Notes: generated by a model not told the origin, from the letters alone. A stretch of 30,334 nt of DNA from an uncultured Eubacteriales bacterium (GCA_948607205.1 CAPERS010000014.1:1-30334); one strand, 5' to 3'; counted from the stretch's first letter, positions 10,201 through 18,718 are shown. Numbers and translations are program-made.

Positions 10201-13200
10201 ATAATTTACATTTTTTCCAACAATGCCATTGACTTGGAAATAATGTGTTCCCGGAGCAAATCTTTCTGGAAATTTGAAATAATAAACTCCCATTGACGAA
10301 TCTTCTTCGAGTGGATAAAGTTTTGCTGATTCATTTGAATAAAAATAATAAACGTTAAGTTCTGGATGGTCACTTGGGTCAACTTCTGGCAAAGTGATAA
10401 CTCCCCAAACAGCCGCACCTGCTGGCCATGTGTATGACCCACTTTCAAAAGATGCTTGCAAATCACTGTCAGTTGAGAATAATGAAAGTTTTGCAGTTGT
10501 AAATTTTGTTTTTATTTCAAACTTAATTGTTCTTTCATAATATACGGTGCCATAATTCAGCCAATAACTGTTGTTTGGGTCTTTGACTGCAACGTTGATA
10601 TCATAAACTCCAACGTCCTTCATTCTGAGTGTCAAAACGCCTGCGTCTGTCCAAGACACTTCTTCAACTCCTGCTGGTGCAGTGTATGTGTCCCATTCTT
10701 TAAACAAATTGGTTATGACAAATTCCTGTTTCTCGGCGTTATATGTTTTTATTCTGACATCTTTATATTGAGGCAAGCCATGATAATACTTTCTGATTGT
10801 CAATTTAAAATTCACTTTACTTATTGAACTAATTCCCTCTATTCCATAATTATCAGAGTCGATAAGTGACAGGGAAACTGTATAAGCCGCAACTTCGTTT
10901 GCTTTAAAAATCAAAACATCGTTTTCCCAACTTTCCAATTCCATTGCAGAGCCTGTGAATTCATATTGAATAATGCCTTTTGGAGCATTGTTTATTTTTA
11001 AATAATAATATTCACCATGATTGTAATTAACAGTTCCGCTTGATGAATCTTCGGCAAGAACTGGTTTCATAATAACATTTCTATCGATTGTCAAAGTGAA
11101 AACTGCAGCAGATGTAACAGTTGAAACGCCAGAGCCAGTTACGAAGTCCCATCTTGTGTTGGAAGTGTTTGCATGTTCAACATAAACACGATAAGTTCCT
11201 CTATCTTTTGCTCTTAAAATCAAAAGGTCGTCTTCCCAAGAAACAAATTCAAACTGTTCAGCGCGAACATTTCTCCAAGTTAAAACTCCTCCGCTTTTGG
11301 CATGGATTTTCAATTCATACCACTCGCCTGAATAAGTTTTTGTCACAGTTGTTCCCGCAATACTTCCGTCATCAAGATAAGGAATGGTCAAATTCCATCT
11401 TTCAATTTTCAACTCAAAAGTCACAGCTCCTGTGCTTCCGTCCGCCCAAGTGAAGTTATTGTCTTTGAGGCTTATTGTGAGAACGTAAGTTCCATAGTTG
11501 AACGCTCCTACCGTGAGAACGTTGTTCTCATGAGAAACAAGTGTCATACCTTCTGGAAGTGTGTAAGTCAAGCCTTCTGTCACGCCTTCAACAACCATCA
11601 AAATCTGCGAGTTGTTAAATTGAGCAGTGATTTTTGTTTGGCCTTCTTCTGCGCCTTGCAAGGTTGGCTTTTCAACTTTTGCTGTTCCAACAATTATTTG
11701 ATATGTAACCGAGTTGTCATCTTTTCCTTGCCACTTAAAGTTGTTGAAATCTTTAACTGCTAGGTTTATGCTATATGTTCCAGAGGCTACAACTTCCAAA
11801 GTTAAAACTCCTTCACTAACGCCTTTATTGACAACACCTGTTGGCAAAGTTGCTTGGATGTAGTTTTCATCAACTCCGCTTATTTGAACTTGTTGTGGAT
11901 TGCCAGTGAAATCAATTTCTATTGTATCTTTTCCGTCGTTTCCAACAATTGTTGGAATTTCAATTTCCTTCTTTTCAATTATAACTGAGAATGGCACTTC
12001 AACCGTGTAACTTGTGTCAGCCCAAGCAGTGTTATCTGAGTCAACAAGTGTGAAAACAATTGTGTAGTTGCATGCATTGGAAGCCTGCAAAGTTAAAACA
12101 TCATTCTCCCAAGAAACAAGTGTCATAGCGCCTGAATTAACACTTTTATTGATTGTGTATTTCACCCACTCGTTTGGCACGCCATTGAAAATAAATTGAT
12201 GTGACTGCTCGTCATAGACCAAGGTTTTGGTTTTATCATTGTCTTCATCATGGTCACTGAAAGTTGGAATATTAATCTGTTTTTTAACGATATTCAATGT
12301 ATAAAACCTATTTGTTGTGCTCCCATCAGCCCAGCAATAGTTTGCGTTTTTAAGTGCAATATTGAAAGGTGAAGTGGTTACGTTTGCACTTTTTCTTGTT
12401 ATAGAAAATGTCTTATTGGTTTCGTCATAATTCAAAATATAAGAAGTTGCACTTGATGGAATACTGCAATTGAGCATTGTGTTATCATAATTTGAAAAAG
12501 AAATTGTGAAAGATTCTTTATCATATTCTTTTTGCAAAACGAAAGGATTTGCTTCTGTTCCATCACCACTTACAAATTCTTTATCTAAAACCGGGTCAGA
12601 AATCGCCTTTCTTGTTATGACAAGTTTGAAGTAAACTGCGCCTGTTGTTCCATCTTGCCATTGAGATGAAGCATTAATATTGATATATGCACTATATGTG
12701 CCTGCTAAAGCAACGTTTGATTCAAGCCTAGTCAAAGTCATGACGCCATTTTCGATTGTGTATGACCAGCGTGATTCGCTTGCAGAAATGTTCATAACAG
12801 CTTCATTGACTCCGGTGATTATCAATGAGTGATTTTGACCGTCATATTCAAATTCTTTATAATATGGGTCAGCATTTGTTCCTGTTCCGCCATCTGCATC
12901 TTGAAGAACAGGTTTTTCAAGTTTGGCTTTGACAATTTTTACAGCAAAATAAATCAATCGATTTCCATTTTCAAAGTCGCAGTAACTATCATTTGTAAAA
13001 ATACGTATTTTATAAGCAATGGAAGTTATGGCTTCGCTTGTTCTGGTTGCAGTAAGTGTTCGTTTATCAGATGAAACTTCAAAATCATAATATTCAGAAT
13101 CATAATTATATAAAACATTTGTCACATCACCGCCTTCTTGGCTGAAAGAATAACCTTCTGGCAATGTGAAAACTAATGATTTTTTTGTGCCGTCATAATT

Positions 13201-14901
13201 GAACTGCTTAATGTATGGGTCAGTTGACGTTCCTGTTCCACTGTCAAATCCACCCTCAAGAACTGGCGTCGGAACCACTTTTCTTTCAATCAGAGTGTTG
13301 AAATATATATTATCTGTTGTTCCGTCTTGCCAAGTAGCTGAATTTAACGTGATATAGAATTTTGCATAATCGAAATCGTGAGGAACGGTTTTTATTCTAG
13401 TGGCAGTTAACGTGGTCCCTGAAACTGAAGTTGTCCAAAAGTCTGAGCTGAAATGCGGAACCATAAAAGTTTCATCAAAGCCCTCTATAATTATTGAATG
13501 CTGTTGACCGTTATATTCAAAGCGTTTTAAATAAGGGTCGGCTTCTGTTCCAGTTCCACTATCAACACCTTGAAGCACTGGCTTTTCAACTTTTGGACTG
13601 GAAATTTTTATACTATAATAAATTCTATAATAATCAGTTGACCATTGGCAATTGGTATTTGCACCAGACAAAATTATGTTATGGGAAGCTTCTATCAGTT
13701 TAGGGGAATTATATGTTGCTGTAAGTTTAGTTTTATCAGATGACAAAGTGAAATTCCAGTAAGGTGTTCCTTGAGTAGATTTTGTTGACATATAAATAAT
13801 TTGATATTCGCTTGTTACTGTGGTTCCATTTGGCACAAAGGTGAATCCTTCTTTGGCAGTGAATGTCAACTGTTTTTCATTTCCGTCATAGAAAAATTCA
13901 GTTCTGAAAGGTGATTCTGTTGTTCCTTCACCACTATCTATCCCTTCTGCCAAGTCAGGAGCCTGCATTCGAAAAGGCTCAATTTTAAGTGTGAAAACTT
14001 TTGTTTCGTTGGTTCCATCTTCCCAGCAAATGTTGCTTTGCAATGTGTCAACAAGGGAAATACTGAGTGTGTATTCACCAACTGATTTACCTGCTATTGT
14101 TGAAGATTTTATCAAGTTATTTGTCCAGTCTGTTCCAACTGCAGTGAAAATTGATCCTCTGGAAATTTTTATCCAATCTTTATCTTTGGCATCTCCTTCC
14201 AAATTCAAGTATTGCTTATCTTTCACAGAGTAATTAACAGTTTTAAGAAAAGCGTTGCCTTCATCACTCTCTAAAAGTGTAGGCATAACAACAGTTCTTT
14301 GTTTGATGTTAACATCGATAACAATTGGGTCTGTCGAACCGTCTTCCCATGCATATCCATCTTTTAATGTAAAAGTTAAAATTGAATCATAGTCACCAGC
14401 TGCTGTTGCTGTTATTAAATCTCGATAACTGCTATTGCTACTGTCTGTTGAAGACGTGAATCCATCACCTCTGCAATTCGCTACCATATAAGTTGAATTA
14501 TAATTTCTAGCCTTAATTTTCAATCGAGCTTTTAAGTATGTATAGGTGAAAGAATAACGATTTCCTTCGTTTTCCATTGTGTAATCAGTAAATTTAGATG
14601 AAGTATCATTTTCATACACTGTAAATGTCAATTTGGGAATTGTTGTGACCTCAGCCAAAGGCTGAACGCCTTCGTTCAAATCGACTGTATCGACATTTTC
14701 TTCTGCACTATTTTCAATTTGCGCAAATGTTGACTCTGCCAAACTTGTTTTTTCGGTTGAAGTTGAAATGGTTATTCCAACACCGCCAAGCAAAAATGCA
14801 AAAACAAAAGTGAGTCCAAAAACCGCACTTTTGGAAAGTTTTTTCAATCTTGGCGATAGAGTTTTATTCTTATCTTTATTCTTTTTTATCAAAAATTTCA
14901 T
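4279..14901 (-). CDS. Giant repeat surface protein with C-terminal dockerin and membrane anchor
   Basis: This is a 3540-residue surface protein. A basic N-terminus and hydrophobic segment (about 25-48) act as a secretion signal. From about 90 to 1450 there are about 100-residue beta repeats with patterns such as DSGTGT..DPY.K.F.YDG and W.DGTT, closing with a V..P.L linker. About 1470-2200 is MBG/YDG-like (for example GAQNVYINGSTLPAGL). About 2200-3235 returns to W.DGT repeats. Residues 3409-3470 form a two-repeat type I dockerin with two Ca-binding loops, GDVNGDGEINMLD and SDINDDGNINMLD. A TM helix (about 3509-3530) and a basic tail end the protein. A dockerin followed by a membrane anchor is unusual. 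It is last in the three-gene locus, 62 bases from its neighbour, and ends in TAG. Confidence 0.92.
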   Translation of the reverse strand: MKFLIKKNKDKNKTLSPRLKKLSKSAVFGLTFVFAFLLGGVGITISTSTEKTSLAESTFAQIENSAEENVDTVDLNEGVQPLAEVTTIPKLTFTVYENDTSSKFTDYTMENEGNRYSFTYTYLKARLKIKARNYNSTYMVANCRGDGFTSSTDSSNSSYRDLITATAAGDYDSILTFTLKDGYAWEDGSTDPIVIDVNIKQRTVVMPTLLESDEGNAFLKTVNYSVKDKQYLNLEGDAKDKDWIKISRGSIFTAVGTDWTNNLIKSSTIAGKSVGEYTLSISLVDTLQSNICWEDGTNETKVFTLKIEPFRMQAPDLAEGIDSGEGTTESPFRTEFFYDGNEKQLTFTAKEGFTFVPNGTTVTSEYQIIYMSTKSTQGTPYWNFTLSSDKTKLTATYNSPKLIEASHNIILSGANTNCQWSTDYYRIYYSIKISSPKVEKPVLQGVDSGTGTEADPYLKRFEYNGQQHSIIIEGFDETFMVPHFSSDFWTTSVSGTTLTATRIKTVPHDFDYAKFYITLNSATWQDGTTDNIYFNTLIERKVVPTPVLEGGFDSGTGTSTDPYIKQFNYDGTKKSLVFTLPEGYSFSQEGGDVTNVLYNYDSEYYDFEVSSDKRTLTATRTSEAITSIAYKIRIFTNDSYCDFENGNRLIYFAVKIVKAKLEKPVLQDADGGTGTNADPYYKEFEYDGQNHSLIITGVNEAVMNISASESRWSYTIENGVMTLTRLESNVALAGTYSAYININASSQWQDGTTGAVYFKLVITRKAISDPVLDKEFVSGDGTEANPFVLQKEYDKESFTISFSNYDNTMLNCSIPSSATSYILNYDETNKTFSITRKSANVTTSPFNIALKNANYCWADGSTTNRFYTLNIVKKQINIPTFSDHDEDNDKTKTLVYDEQSHQFIFNGVPNEWVKYTINKSVNSGAMTLVSWENDVLTLQASNACNYTIVFTLVDSDNTAWADTSYTVEVPFSVIIEKKEIEIPTIVGNDGKDTIEIDFTGNPQQVQISGVDENYIQATLPTGVVNKGVSEGVLTLEVVASGTYSINLAVKDFNNFKWQGKDDNSVTYQIIVGTAKVEKPTLQGAEEGQTKITAQFNNSQILMVVEGVTEGLTYTLPEGMTLVSHENNVLTVGAFNYGTYVLTISLKDNNFTWADGSTGAVTFELKIERWNLTIPYLDDGSIAGTTVTKTYSGEWYELKIHAKSGGVLTWRNVRAEQFEFVSWEDDLLILRAKDRGTYRVYVEHANTSNTRWDFVTGSGVSTVTSAAVFTLTIDRNVIMKPVLAEDSSSGTVNYNHGEYYYLKINNAPKGIIQYEFTGSAMELESWENDVLIFKANEVAAYTVSLSLIDSDNYGIEGISSISKVNFKLTIRKYYHGLPQYKDVRIKTYNAEKQEFVITNLFKEWDTYTAPAGVEEVSWTDAGVLTLRMKDVGVYDINVAVKDPNNSYWLNYGTVYYERTIKFEIKTKFTTAKLSLFSTDSDLQASFESGSYTWPAGAAVWGVITLPEVDPSDHPELNVYYFYSNESAKLYPLEEDSSMGVYYFKFPERFAPGTHYFQVNGIVGKNVNYKLGKYSLRFNINTAISDFADTDLVWQYKNNNKTIVVGNDVGTKEKPIELPYNAKAYSFSITKTASELQTLGVRISSYTGNTASTEARDEVYCAKVTIVAYNSKYYFVTKTYEVYYKIGKVKIDLSGISWNYSSPLTYTGGAQNVYINGSTLPAGLSVKGYSGDVNVVNATEGTDKKYVTTVEFEVSSNSYYLPQMSDPDSYDGTFSWSIEWEINKASINVAWKQGKLVTDEGAFEVPVLIYGNGFVKYSFEQQGDDGQFFAIDQLVKVPGKAVNYRVTATLKDGTGSAEEVNYTQNYKLVVNDSENNPNPIGFTIGKDQYPVQIGIEINGQIIDIDDDGVSVSSFPYTGNQYVAKPVVFGGDLSIENFTVTYYSSSSVKGTTVAPTDVGHYRVLVTITYKTSGSYDSDDYFIEGNNEFQFEISKADFNLTNLKWQYSHEGVVLGTYDNNQGKWIDEMGREVAPMTYDGKAYKLSLLGANDITGLTIRLTGAEGTDVGNYVAHADFNYNSQNYNKPVFADFNWKIDKGNLDVSGVHWNYETAFTFDYAGGNATVYKVELVGLPEYLKDKIVYTTNGVAGNSASDIGEYLTSFVLNEIDTLRYNEVVWPENLLNEITWEILQKRLFTPVYQFEMGEDDTEEIVAWEFDAQVHELLSYFNNIDQSLSNYFNILVEYAPDGISFTQYGGYYGNKFGAIYAGTYGVTFAIKDGINTNASNVVWGNGKVSNQYFRVLVSKAHVIVTGWNEAEEDSTITIDKGPEFLNVFKYNYLDEAEKIIPIDYIYNSVGGETFYITPVLKTEFKNSVDFEFASGVSQKLLFTTKEPEENENPPLRFDKPQTEEIVIEFDNLEHTLQISDWISNWNELQQYMSIVENESNSLTQLAVGEYSVVLRFNKDAHVSWKTENESMTDRSTLTLKFKITAKVLELPVIAEKDYSGQPIDVSETFDEIFKNFTTCISGNIGTNVGEYELVLTLKYPENSTWSDGTVEEKRITWKINAAILELPTLNGTLTFDGSEHSVLEILNGYNADIMKISSEGSHAIDAGSYVATIILTDDNYVWSDNSEKVSINWEISKFKVAKPSIDSSVSIIYDGEAHNVTNILNDYDPRYMIISGTDRATDANSYSISISLPGDNYVWADETSDDLQFSWQINQRVLNISELSNVTFDNLKHNILEALGLTLDDLNFMSLKVSYNDNELTNYEWFNVGNYKLVLTIDSAFNVNANNIIFSDNTTDEKTIVFAVEKLQVEVTGWNKNNENSTAIFNSSVMTNDMFDYVFTDKDGNIVSKDEIANAEQGSEFTIKLAVKTEFENNVEFVYANENLKSYTFIVGEDASVVWIPTINDVTYTGQEIDIWENLSDRLGDRVDVVSGATGTDAGEYTLVLALKDKSSTTWNDGTTDDKSITWNIVALQLEIPQNNGSFTVFDNNSHNLLEVCGIDELNKFITVSIKFNNQDFISQDFMAINHGVYTVTFAIGSEYNTNVTNVCWSDGSTGEKTVEITVSKLAYNVTGWNENDENSTITSDGIINEEYLNYVITDEEGNIVTKEDVANAQGQGKTFIITVSVKTEYAENVELNFAEGVSESFTFTTSQDALEKVEKPTIATEEIVFDKTEHNVNEVLVGFDENKMEISEDSQLVATNAGTYTIVISLKSGYVWADESIEDLVLSWSISKVNIVGSWNRNGETPVFECEETSLQGEVTVAYFDKENNPVTELTEGEEYIARVEVKDSENYQINGQTEISFVYGEIITKFELIESNTTFRFVFENGDAVDYSSHIYDSANPIYLKNIAFKDTLQDIANQFKNTGIRFFSKNGDEISGDKKIATGMKLRLYDGENIIDELTLVLKGDVNGDGEINMLDKATLNAYTSGSIVLEGAFKLASDINDDGNINMLDKATLNAFTSGSIDLFDGLSVKGQEAVRVENIITSEELGGNVAAINSNSTRESDVLWIALGLITVEIIISIAVFAKVKSKKSDKRN

Positions 14902-14963
14902 AATTCACCTCACTTCATCGAAATGGCTAAGCCGTCGATTTATTGTCTTTTTTCACCTGTAAT

Positions 14964-16553
14964 TTAACCTTTCTTTTTCATTTGTTCATAGCGCTGTTTT
15001 TGTTTTTCCTTGCGCAATGATTTAACATTTTCGATTTCACGTGCAACTTGTTCTACACGCAGTTCAATCATATTTTTTGCAGTTTCAAAACTTTGCTCAT
15101 CAACAATCTTAACTTTTGTTTTCTCAGTTTTGATTGAAGTTTTGCCATCAAGCCTTAATTTCATAAGGTCTTCGCTCTCGATATTAAAATAGGCCACAAC
15201 AATATTCTTTTTGATGGCAAGTTGAACATAATTTTTATTGCCCACACCAATACTTAAATAGGTTTTTGCCTCTTTTATCTTGGCATTTGGTTTTTCGCTG
15301 GCAAACTTTTTGAGTTTGTCAAAATATCCTTTTTGTGTTTTTGACAACTGCTGATATGCCTCTTGCAAAGTTATCTTTTGCGCGCTTTCAATCACTATCG
15401 CGTCCTTTGAAATATGTTTATTTTCATCATCCAAATCTGATTGGTGTTTATCAAGTTCAACAATAACTTGCTTTGCGCTTTCGCTATTTTCACTTTCAAC
15501 TGGTGCAGAATTTTGTGTCACTGGCTCGCTTTTTTCAACTACGTCAGTCACTTTCACATGTTCAACCACATGTTCAACATAATGTTTTTGCGCAAGCCTA
15601 TCTTCAATCTTGTCCACAAGTTTTTCTTGTCTGTTTTCATCAAGTTCTTTTTGTTGCATTTCAATTTTGTCTTTCAACTTTTCTTCTTTTTGTTCTTGAA
15701 GAAGGATGGCTGTGTTGTCAGCCTTTCTGTTAAGTTGCTCGCTTATCGCTTTGAGTTGTGCTTCATGCTTTGCAAACGCTTCATTTTTTTCAAGATAATC
15801 AATTTGATGTTTCACATCACGCACATCTTGCTGAGTGTTTAACAGAAGATTGAGAAGCAAGTCATAGTTTGACCTGTCAGACACGACTTGAGTTTGTTGC
15901 GGAATATGTTGAGCAGGATAATCCATATATTGTGGCACTCTTCTATTGTCATATCTGTTGTCATATTCATAATATGGTTGCCCTCTTCTGAAGTCATTGA
16001 CATTTTCTGAACTTTTTTGAGAATCAAGTTTTTCAAGAATTTTTTCAAGCAATTTTTCCATTTCTGAAGTTGATTCAACGTTTGGTTGAGGTTTTTCCTC
16101 TTCTTTCTTTTCAGGTTCAATGTTTTTGCTTTCAACTTTTTCTTCTTTAACTGTTTCAGCAACAACTGGTTCGGCAATTGTTGGCACAATTTTTTCAACT
16201 TCACAAGTTTCAGTTTTTTCGGTTTCATCAGTTTTTTCTTGAACGCTTTCTGAAACTTCTTCAACTTTTTGCGTTTGACCTTTTCTCTTTGCGCTGACAT
16301 AAATCAAAATGATAAACATTGAAACGAAAAGCATAGCACCAACACAAACAACAATCCAAATCCAATTGTCAGCCAAAGTTTGAAGAATGCTCATGGCTTT
16401 TGACGCAAAAGTTGATTGAAGAAGTGTTGATTGGTTATGACTTATTGAAACATCTCCCTTTCCAAAAGGAATGGCAAAAGAAATGCTTATGCATGAAATC
16501 ATCATGCACAAAAATGTTAGAAACAGAACTTTTTTCTTTCCCTCAAATTTCAT
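14964..16553 (-). CDS. Membrane-anchored coiled-coil protein between the cohesin and dockerin genes
   Basis: This 529-residue protein has a signal-like hydrophobic N-terminus (about 8-28) and a strong TM helix at about 64-86 (WIWIVVCVGAMLFVSMFIIL). A long acidic Glu/Lys/Val stretch with coiled-coil character follows to about 370. The Q- and Y-rich part near 200-240 is predicted to be disordered. The C-terminal domain (about 375-510) contains QKGYFDKLKKFASEKP, IKEAKTYLSIGVGNKNYVQL and KIVDEQSFETAKNMIELR, a pattern seen in uncharacterised Bacillota membrane proteins. The topology suggests a cytoplasmic C-terminus. Its position inside the surface locus suggests a scaffold or export helper. That role is inference from position only. 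Confidence 0.75.
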   Translation of the reverse strand: MKFEGKKKVLFLTFLCMMISCISISFAIPFGKGDVSISHNQSTLLQSTFASKAMSILQTLADNWIWIVVCVGAMLFVSMFIILIYVSAKRKGQTQKVEEVSESVQEKTDETEKTETCEVEKIVPTIAEPVVAETVKEEKVESKNIEPEKKEEEKPQPNVESTSEMEKLLEKILEKLDSQKSSENVNDFRRGQPYYEYDNRYDNRRVPQYMDYPAQHIPQQTQVVSDRSNYDLLLNLLLNTQQDVRDVKHQIDYLEKNEAFAKHEAQLKAISEQLNRKADNTAILLQEQKEEKLKDKIEMQQKELDENRQEKLVDKIEDRLAQKHYVEHVVEHVKVTDVVEKSEPVTQNSAPVESENSESAKQVIVELDKHQSDLDDENKHISKDAIVIESAQKITLQEAYQQLSKTQKGYFDKLKKFASEKPNAKIKEAKTYLSIGVGNKNYVQLAIKKNIVVAYFNIESEDLMKLRLDGKTSIKTEKTKVKIVDEQSFETAKNMIELRVEQVAREIENVKSLRKEKQKQRYEQMKKKG

Positions 16554-16677
16554 TCAATTGCCTCCTTTTGCTTTTTTTGAGTTTGTTGATTATGATTTTT
16601 TTAGAATTTTTCTATATTTTTTTAGGGTTTCCAGCGTTTTTTAACGTATTTTAACCTAATTTTATGAAATGCTAGGT

Positions 16678-18654
16678 TTATTTATTTTCATTTTTCTTTC
16701 TTTGAGCAACCATAACAACGATGATAATAAACGCCAAAATGTTGTTTGCACCTAAGATAATCAATCCCAAGATATAAGGGAACAAATCAACTTTTGAATT
16801 TGTTTCATCAGTTGTTGGGTCATCAGGATTTGGCTTGTCTGGGTCATTATCATCTGGGTTTGGAGGAGTTGGTTCATCATTTTCAACAGTAACTGTCACC
16901 GTGTAAACTTTTGTTGATCCATCTTCTGCTGTTACGGTGATTTGAATTGTTCCTGGAACATTGTGTTCGCCAATTCCGTCCACTCTTGAAATTTGTGATT
17001 GAGCTGTTGCTTCAACAGTCACCTTGCTTGTCCCTTTTGGAAGAGTGACTGAATATGATGTAACACTTGGGTCAAATTCTTTATCAAGTTCAACTACCTG
17101 ACCATTTTCCATTTTAAGTTGCATTGTTGCAAGGTTGTTGTTTGTGTCTGGTGTTGGTGTTGGTTCATCATTTTCAACAGTAACTGTCACCGTGTATACT
17201 TTTGTTGAGCCATCCTCTGCTGTTACTGTGATTTGAATTGTTCCAGGAACGTTGTGTTCACCAGTTCCAGTCACTCTTGAAAGTTGTGATTGAGTTGTTG
17301 CCTCAACTGTAACTTTGCTTGAACCTTCTGGAAGTGTTACTGTGTATGATGTTGTGTCCGCATCAAATGCTTGGTCAAGTGTTATCTCTTCACCATTTGC
17401 ATTTTTGAGAATCATTGTTGCAAGGTTATTGTTTGTGTCTGGTGCTTGCACATTCAATGTGATAACATATTCTGTTTTTGTTCCAGTTTGTGAGTTAACA
17501 ACAACTTTCACTGTGTGATTGCCTGCTGTTAACATTCCAAGATTTAAAGTTTTGTTTGTTTCAGATGCATTGCCTGTATACTTAGACACGCCGTCAAGCT
17601 GAATTTGAACTGTTGAGAAATTGCCATTCTTGGCTGTTATAATTGAAATGTTTCCTCGGTCTTGATAAGAAATTGTTCCAAGGTCGTCATTTGTGCCAGA
17701 AGAAAGTTGTGCACCTGTTTTTGAAAGCAATGTGTTTGAATTGTTTTTAACTGTTAATGAAGACAATGTGTTAACATTTTCACCAGAAAGGCGTGTGATG
17801 ACGAGTCTGTATTGTTTGTTTGTTGTTCCATCCTCAGCAGTAACTGTCATGGTTATTGTGTTCTCACCTTCATTCAATGATACATTTCCGTTTGGTGAAT
17901 ATGTAACTGTTGCACCAGCACTGACAGTTGGTCTCAAACTTGCAGTGTCAAAAGTGCTGATTGAATATGGAACTGTGGCAACAAAGTCATTTTCATTTTT
18001 GGTTATTTTAACTTCATTTATTGTTGAAGTAAGATTTGTCATTTCGCATTCTTTTGAAAGTGGTGTGAAAGCAATCTTTATGTCACTGCCAACAAGTGTT
18101 ACTTCTTGCTGAGCGCCAAGCATATCTGGAATCAAATCGTTAGACATTGTTATAGACGAAAAATCACCGGCAGGTTTTTTCACCTTCAGTTTATATCCTG
18201 CCATCACCCATCTTTGTTTTGAAATTGCTTGATAGTTATTATCTCCCGCAAGAGAAATTTTTCCTGTTGATAAACTTGAGTTGTTTACGTCAACATATGA
18301 GTTTGAAATATCTGTAGATTGAATAATTCCACAATCGCCATCAACTTTTGCGTCGACCTCAAAAATTTCTGGGTCAACTTGGATATCAACCTGTGCACCA
18401 AACAAATCTTTTCCAGTTGTGTTTTCGATTGTTACTGTTAAATTTAAAATTGTGTCTGCTGGCTTGAGGCTTGTCTTATCAACAGTGAGCGTGCAAGTGA
18501 TTCCCCCCCCCGCACTAACTGTAGTTCTCTGCATTTCAATTAAGGAAGTTCCGACAAGAAAAATACCGAAAATTCCAATCAGTAAAATCATAAATGCTAT
18601 CATTTTTATTTTTGCTTTTTTCATCATTTTCTTTAAATCTCCCTTTTTTGTCAT
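16678..18654 (-). CDS. Cohesin-like and cadherin-like membrane-anchored surface protein
   Basis: This is a 658-residue surface protein. A hydrophobic signal or anchor spans about 17-38. Residues about 50-200 read as a cohesin-type beta sandwich: TLTVDKTSLKPADTILNLTV, ENTTGKDLFGAQVDIQVDP, then WVMAGYKLKVKKP. Cadherin-like beta-sandwich (PF12733-type) domains follow at about 215-290, 405-490 and 502-588, recognisable by TSYTVTLPEGSSKVTVEA and VTAEDGSTKVYTVTV. A Pro/Asp linker leads to a C-terminal TM helix (about 625-648) and a basic tail. Cohesins bind dockerins, and a dockerin ends the giant protein two genes downstream. A G9 run in codons about 48-51, just past the signal, could switch the gene off by slippage. 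Confidence 0.82.
   Translation of the reverse strand: MTKKGDLKKMMKKAKIKMIAFMILLIGIFGIFLVGTSLIEMQRTTVSAGGGITCTLTVDKTSLKPADTILNLTVTIENTTGKDLFGAQVDIQVDPEIFEVDAKVDGDCGIIQSTDISNSYVDVNNSSLSTGKISLAGDNNYQAISKQRWVMAGYKLKVKKPAGDFSSITMSNDLIPDMLGAQQEVTLVGSDIKIAFTPLSKECEMTNLTSTINEVKITKNENDFVATVPYSISTFDTASLRPTVSAGATVTYSPNGNVSLNEGENTITMTVTAEDGTTNKQYRLVITRLSGENVNTLSSLTVKNNSNTLLSKTGAQLSSGTNDDLGTISYQDRGNISIITAKNGNFSTVQIQLDGVSKYTGNASETNKTLNLGMLTAGNHTVKVVVNSQTGTKTEYVITLNVQAPDTNNNLATMILKNANGEEITLDQAFDADTTSYTVTLPEGSSKVTVEATTQSQLSRVTGTGEHNVPGTIQITVTAEDGSTKVYTVTVTVENDEPTPTPDTNNNLATMQLKMENGQVVELDKEFDPSVTSYSVTLPKGTSKVTVEATAQSQISRVDGIGEHNVPGTIQITVTAEDGSTKVYTVTVTVENDEPTPPNPDDNDPDKPNPDDPTTDETNSKVDLFPYILGLIILGANNILAFIIIVVMVAQRKKNENK
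16871..17450 (-). repeat. Tandem 291-bp duplication encoding two cadherin-like domains
   Basis: The segment starting at 16871 is repeated with few changes starting at 17162. The shared opening on the plus strand is GGTTCATCATTTTCAACAGT. The 291-bp period is exactly 97 codons, so copies can be gained or lost without breaking the frame. The two encoded domains are nearly identical, which points to recent duplication or conversion. Confidence 0.8.
18503..18511. repeat. Poly-C/G tract (9 bases) inside the cohesin-like gene
   Basis: Nine consecutive C on the plus strand read as GCG GGG GGG GGA (Ala-Gly-Gly-Gly) at codons about 48-51. A change of one base would shift the frame right after the signal segment. 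It is the longest G/C homopolymer in this AT-rich window. Confidence 0.7.
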
Positions 18655-18689
18655 TTTTAACCTTCTTATTTTGTGTCAAATTTACTCAT

Positions 18690-18718
18690 ATTATATCGAT
18701 TTTTGCAAAAAAAGTCAA
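18690..18718 (-). promoter_or_regulatory. Promoter of the surface locus
   Basis: On the minus strand TTGACT (18713-18718) and TATAAT (18690-18695) are 17 bases apart, about 36 bases before the ATG at 18654. The three minus-strand genes that follow have no strong terminator between them, so this may drive the whole locus. Confidence 0.75.

Noticed and set aside
4279..14901. Many plus-strand and other-frame ORFs of 60-140 codons inside the giant gene
   Set aside because: They are by-products of the repetitive, codon-biased minus-strand gene, lack ribosome sites and resemble no protein family.
16871..17450. CRISPR array
   Set aside because: The repeats are long, coding and contiguous without spacers; no short regularly spaced repeats or cas genes are seen in the window.
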